From: Verrucomicrobiota bacterium
GTDB taxonomy: Bacteria; Verrucomicrobiota; Verrucomicrobiia; Opitutales; Oceanipulchritudinaceae
Direction of reading: 5' to 3'
DNA length: 8,136 nt
NCBI GenBank assembly: GCA_009908535.1
Contig: JAAAOD010000086.1
Span: forward strand, 1-8,136
Part shown: piece by piece, positions 7,861 to 8,136 of the stretch
Layout of the letters: the number at the start of each line of letters is the position of its first letter
Position numbering within the stretch: position 1 is the stretch's first letter
Translations under genes and position numbers: made by a program
The notes under the pieces: generated by a model
What the model was told of the DNA's origin: nothing
Database searches by the model: none
The model's input: only the letters and a program-made list of their open reading frames with translations

Positions 7861-7890
7861 AGTAGACCAGAGAAAACAGGAGTTCCGCAA
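7861..7890 (-). promoter_or_regulatory. Weak candidate sigma-70-type promoter for gyrB
   Basis: On the minus strand TTGCGG (7890-7885) and TCTACT (7866-7861) are separated by 18 nt, matching the -35 and -10 consensus at 3 and 4 of 6 positions. Transcription from it would begin near 7853, just before the hairpin, placing the hairpin at the very 5' end of the gyrB message. The match is poor and could be chance; it is listed because it is the best pair I can see in the only sizeable intergenic gap. Confidence 0.2.
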
Positions 7891-7943
7891 GCGAAAATAT
7901 TGTCGCCGAACCCCTTTGCACCCCGCGATCCGGGCCGTGGCGG

Positions 7944-8136
7944 CTACAGTTCCAGAAAGTTCCGCAGGAGCCGTCGTCCGTGCTCCGTGGCGAGGGATTC
8001 GGGATGGAACTGCACACCGTAAATCGGCTGCTCGCGATGGCGCAGCCCCATGATTTCGCCCTCTGCCGTTTCGGCGGTGATTTCGAGGCATTCCGGGAAG
8101 CTTTCGCGCTCGACGAGGAGGGAATGGTAACGGGTC
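7944..8136 (-). CDS. trpG: Glutamine amidotransferase of anthranilate/aminodeoxychorismate synthase, C-terminal fragment
   Basis: Only the last 63 residues are inside the window; the gene begins beyond the right edge. The frame opens TRYHSLLVERESFPECLEIT and contains GEIMGLRH and then GVQFHPES, followed by TEHGRRLLRNFLEL and a TAG stop. GVQFHPES carries the histidine and glutamate of the class I glutamine amidotransferase Cys-His-Glu triad; the cysteine would lie outside the window. RYHSL and FHPES...TEHG together are characteristic of TrpG/PabA, which release ammonia from glutamine for anthranilate synthase (tryptophan) or aminodeoxychorismate synthase (folate). The fragment cannot tell TrpG from PabA, and many bacteria use one protein for both, so the symbol is provisional. 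It has the same orientation as gyrB but is separated by 156 bp and a terminator-like hairpin, so it probably belongs to a different transcription unit. Confidence 0.9.
   Translation of the reverse strand, partial: TRYHSLLVERESFPECLEITAETAEGEIMGLRHREQPIYGVQFHPESLATEHGRRLLRNFLEL

Noticed and set aside
7589..8017. A minus-strand 142-codon frame crossing from the trpG end through the intergenic gap into gyrB
   Set aside because: It overlaps both genes out of frame, includes the hairpin, and its Ser/Arg/Pro-rich translation matches no family.
7790..8053. A plus-strand 87-codon frame across the trpG-gyrB gap
   Set aside because: It runs through the hairpin and antisense to the trpG end, has an Arg/Pro-rich translation and no visible ribosome binding site.

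Overview
The window (8136 bp, GC-rich) carries five protein-coding genes, all read on the minus strand. From right to left, in transcription order, they are: the 3' end of a trpG/pabA-type glutamine amidotransferase gene, gyrB, gyrA, trkA, and a nearly complete trkH cut by the left edge. No rRNA, tRNA, CRISPR array, insertion sequence or phage gene was seen.

Layout. The amidotransferase fragment (7944-8136) is separated from gyrB by 156 bp, the only sizeable non-coding stretch. That gap holds a perfect 10-bp GC-rich hairpin followed, in the sense of transcription, by a short T-rich run ending close to the gyrB start. gyrB (5295-7787) and gyrA (2848-5274) lie 20 bp apart. trkA (1462-2817) follows after 30 bp and trkH (1-1421) after 40 bp. 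No terminator-like structure was seen in these small gaps, so gyrB-gyrA-trkA-trkH looks like one operon.

How the genes work together. GyrB and GyrA form DNA gyrase (A2B2), which introduces negative supercoils using ATP. TrkH is a potassium-conducting membrane protein and TrkA its cytoplasmic nucleotide-binding regulatory partner; together they make the Trk K+ uptake system. Linking gyrase to K+ uptake is the most thought-provoking arrangement here, because intracellular K+ and supercoiling both respond to osmotic stress, but a functional link is inference only.

Organism. The high GC content, full-length gyrB with the long TOPRIM-region insert, adjacent gyrB-gyrA and an E. coli-like Trk pair point to a Gram-negative-type bacterium. 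The wording of the GyrB and GyrA sequences reminds me most of Verrucomicrobiota (Opitutia-like), but this is from memory and weakly held. dnaA, dnaN and recF are not present beside gyrB in this window.

This is essentially a housekeeping region. I found no convincing new system. The points worth a second look are modest: the gyrase/Trk linkage, the hairpin placement before gyrB, valine at the quinolone-determining position 83 of GyrA, and a degenerate second nucleotide-binding motif in TrkA.
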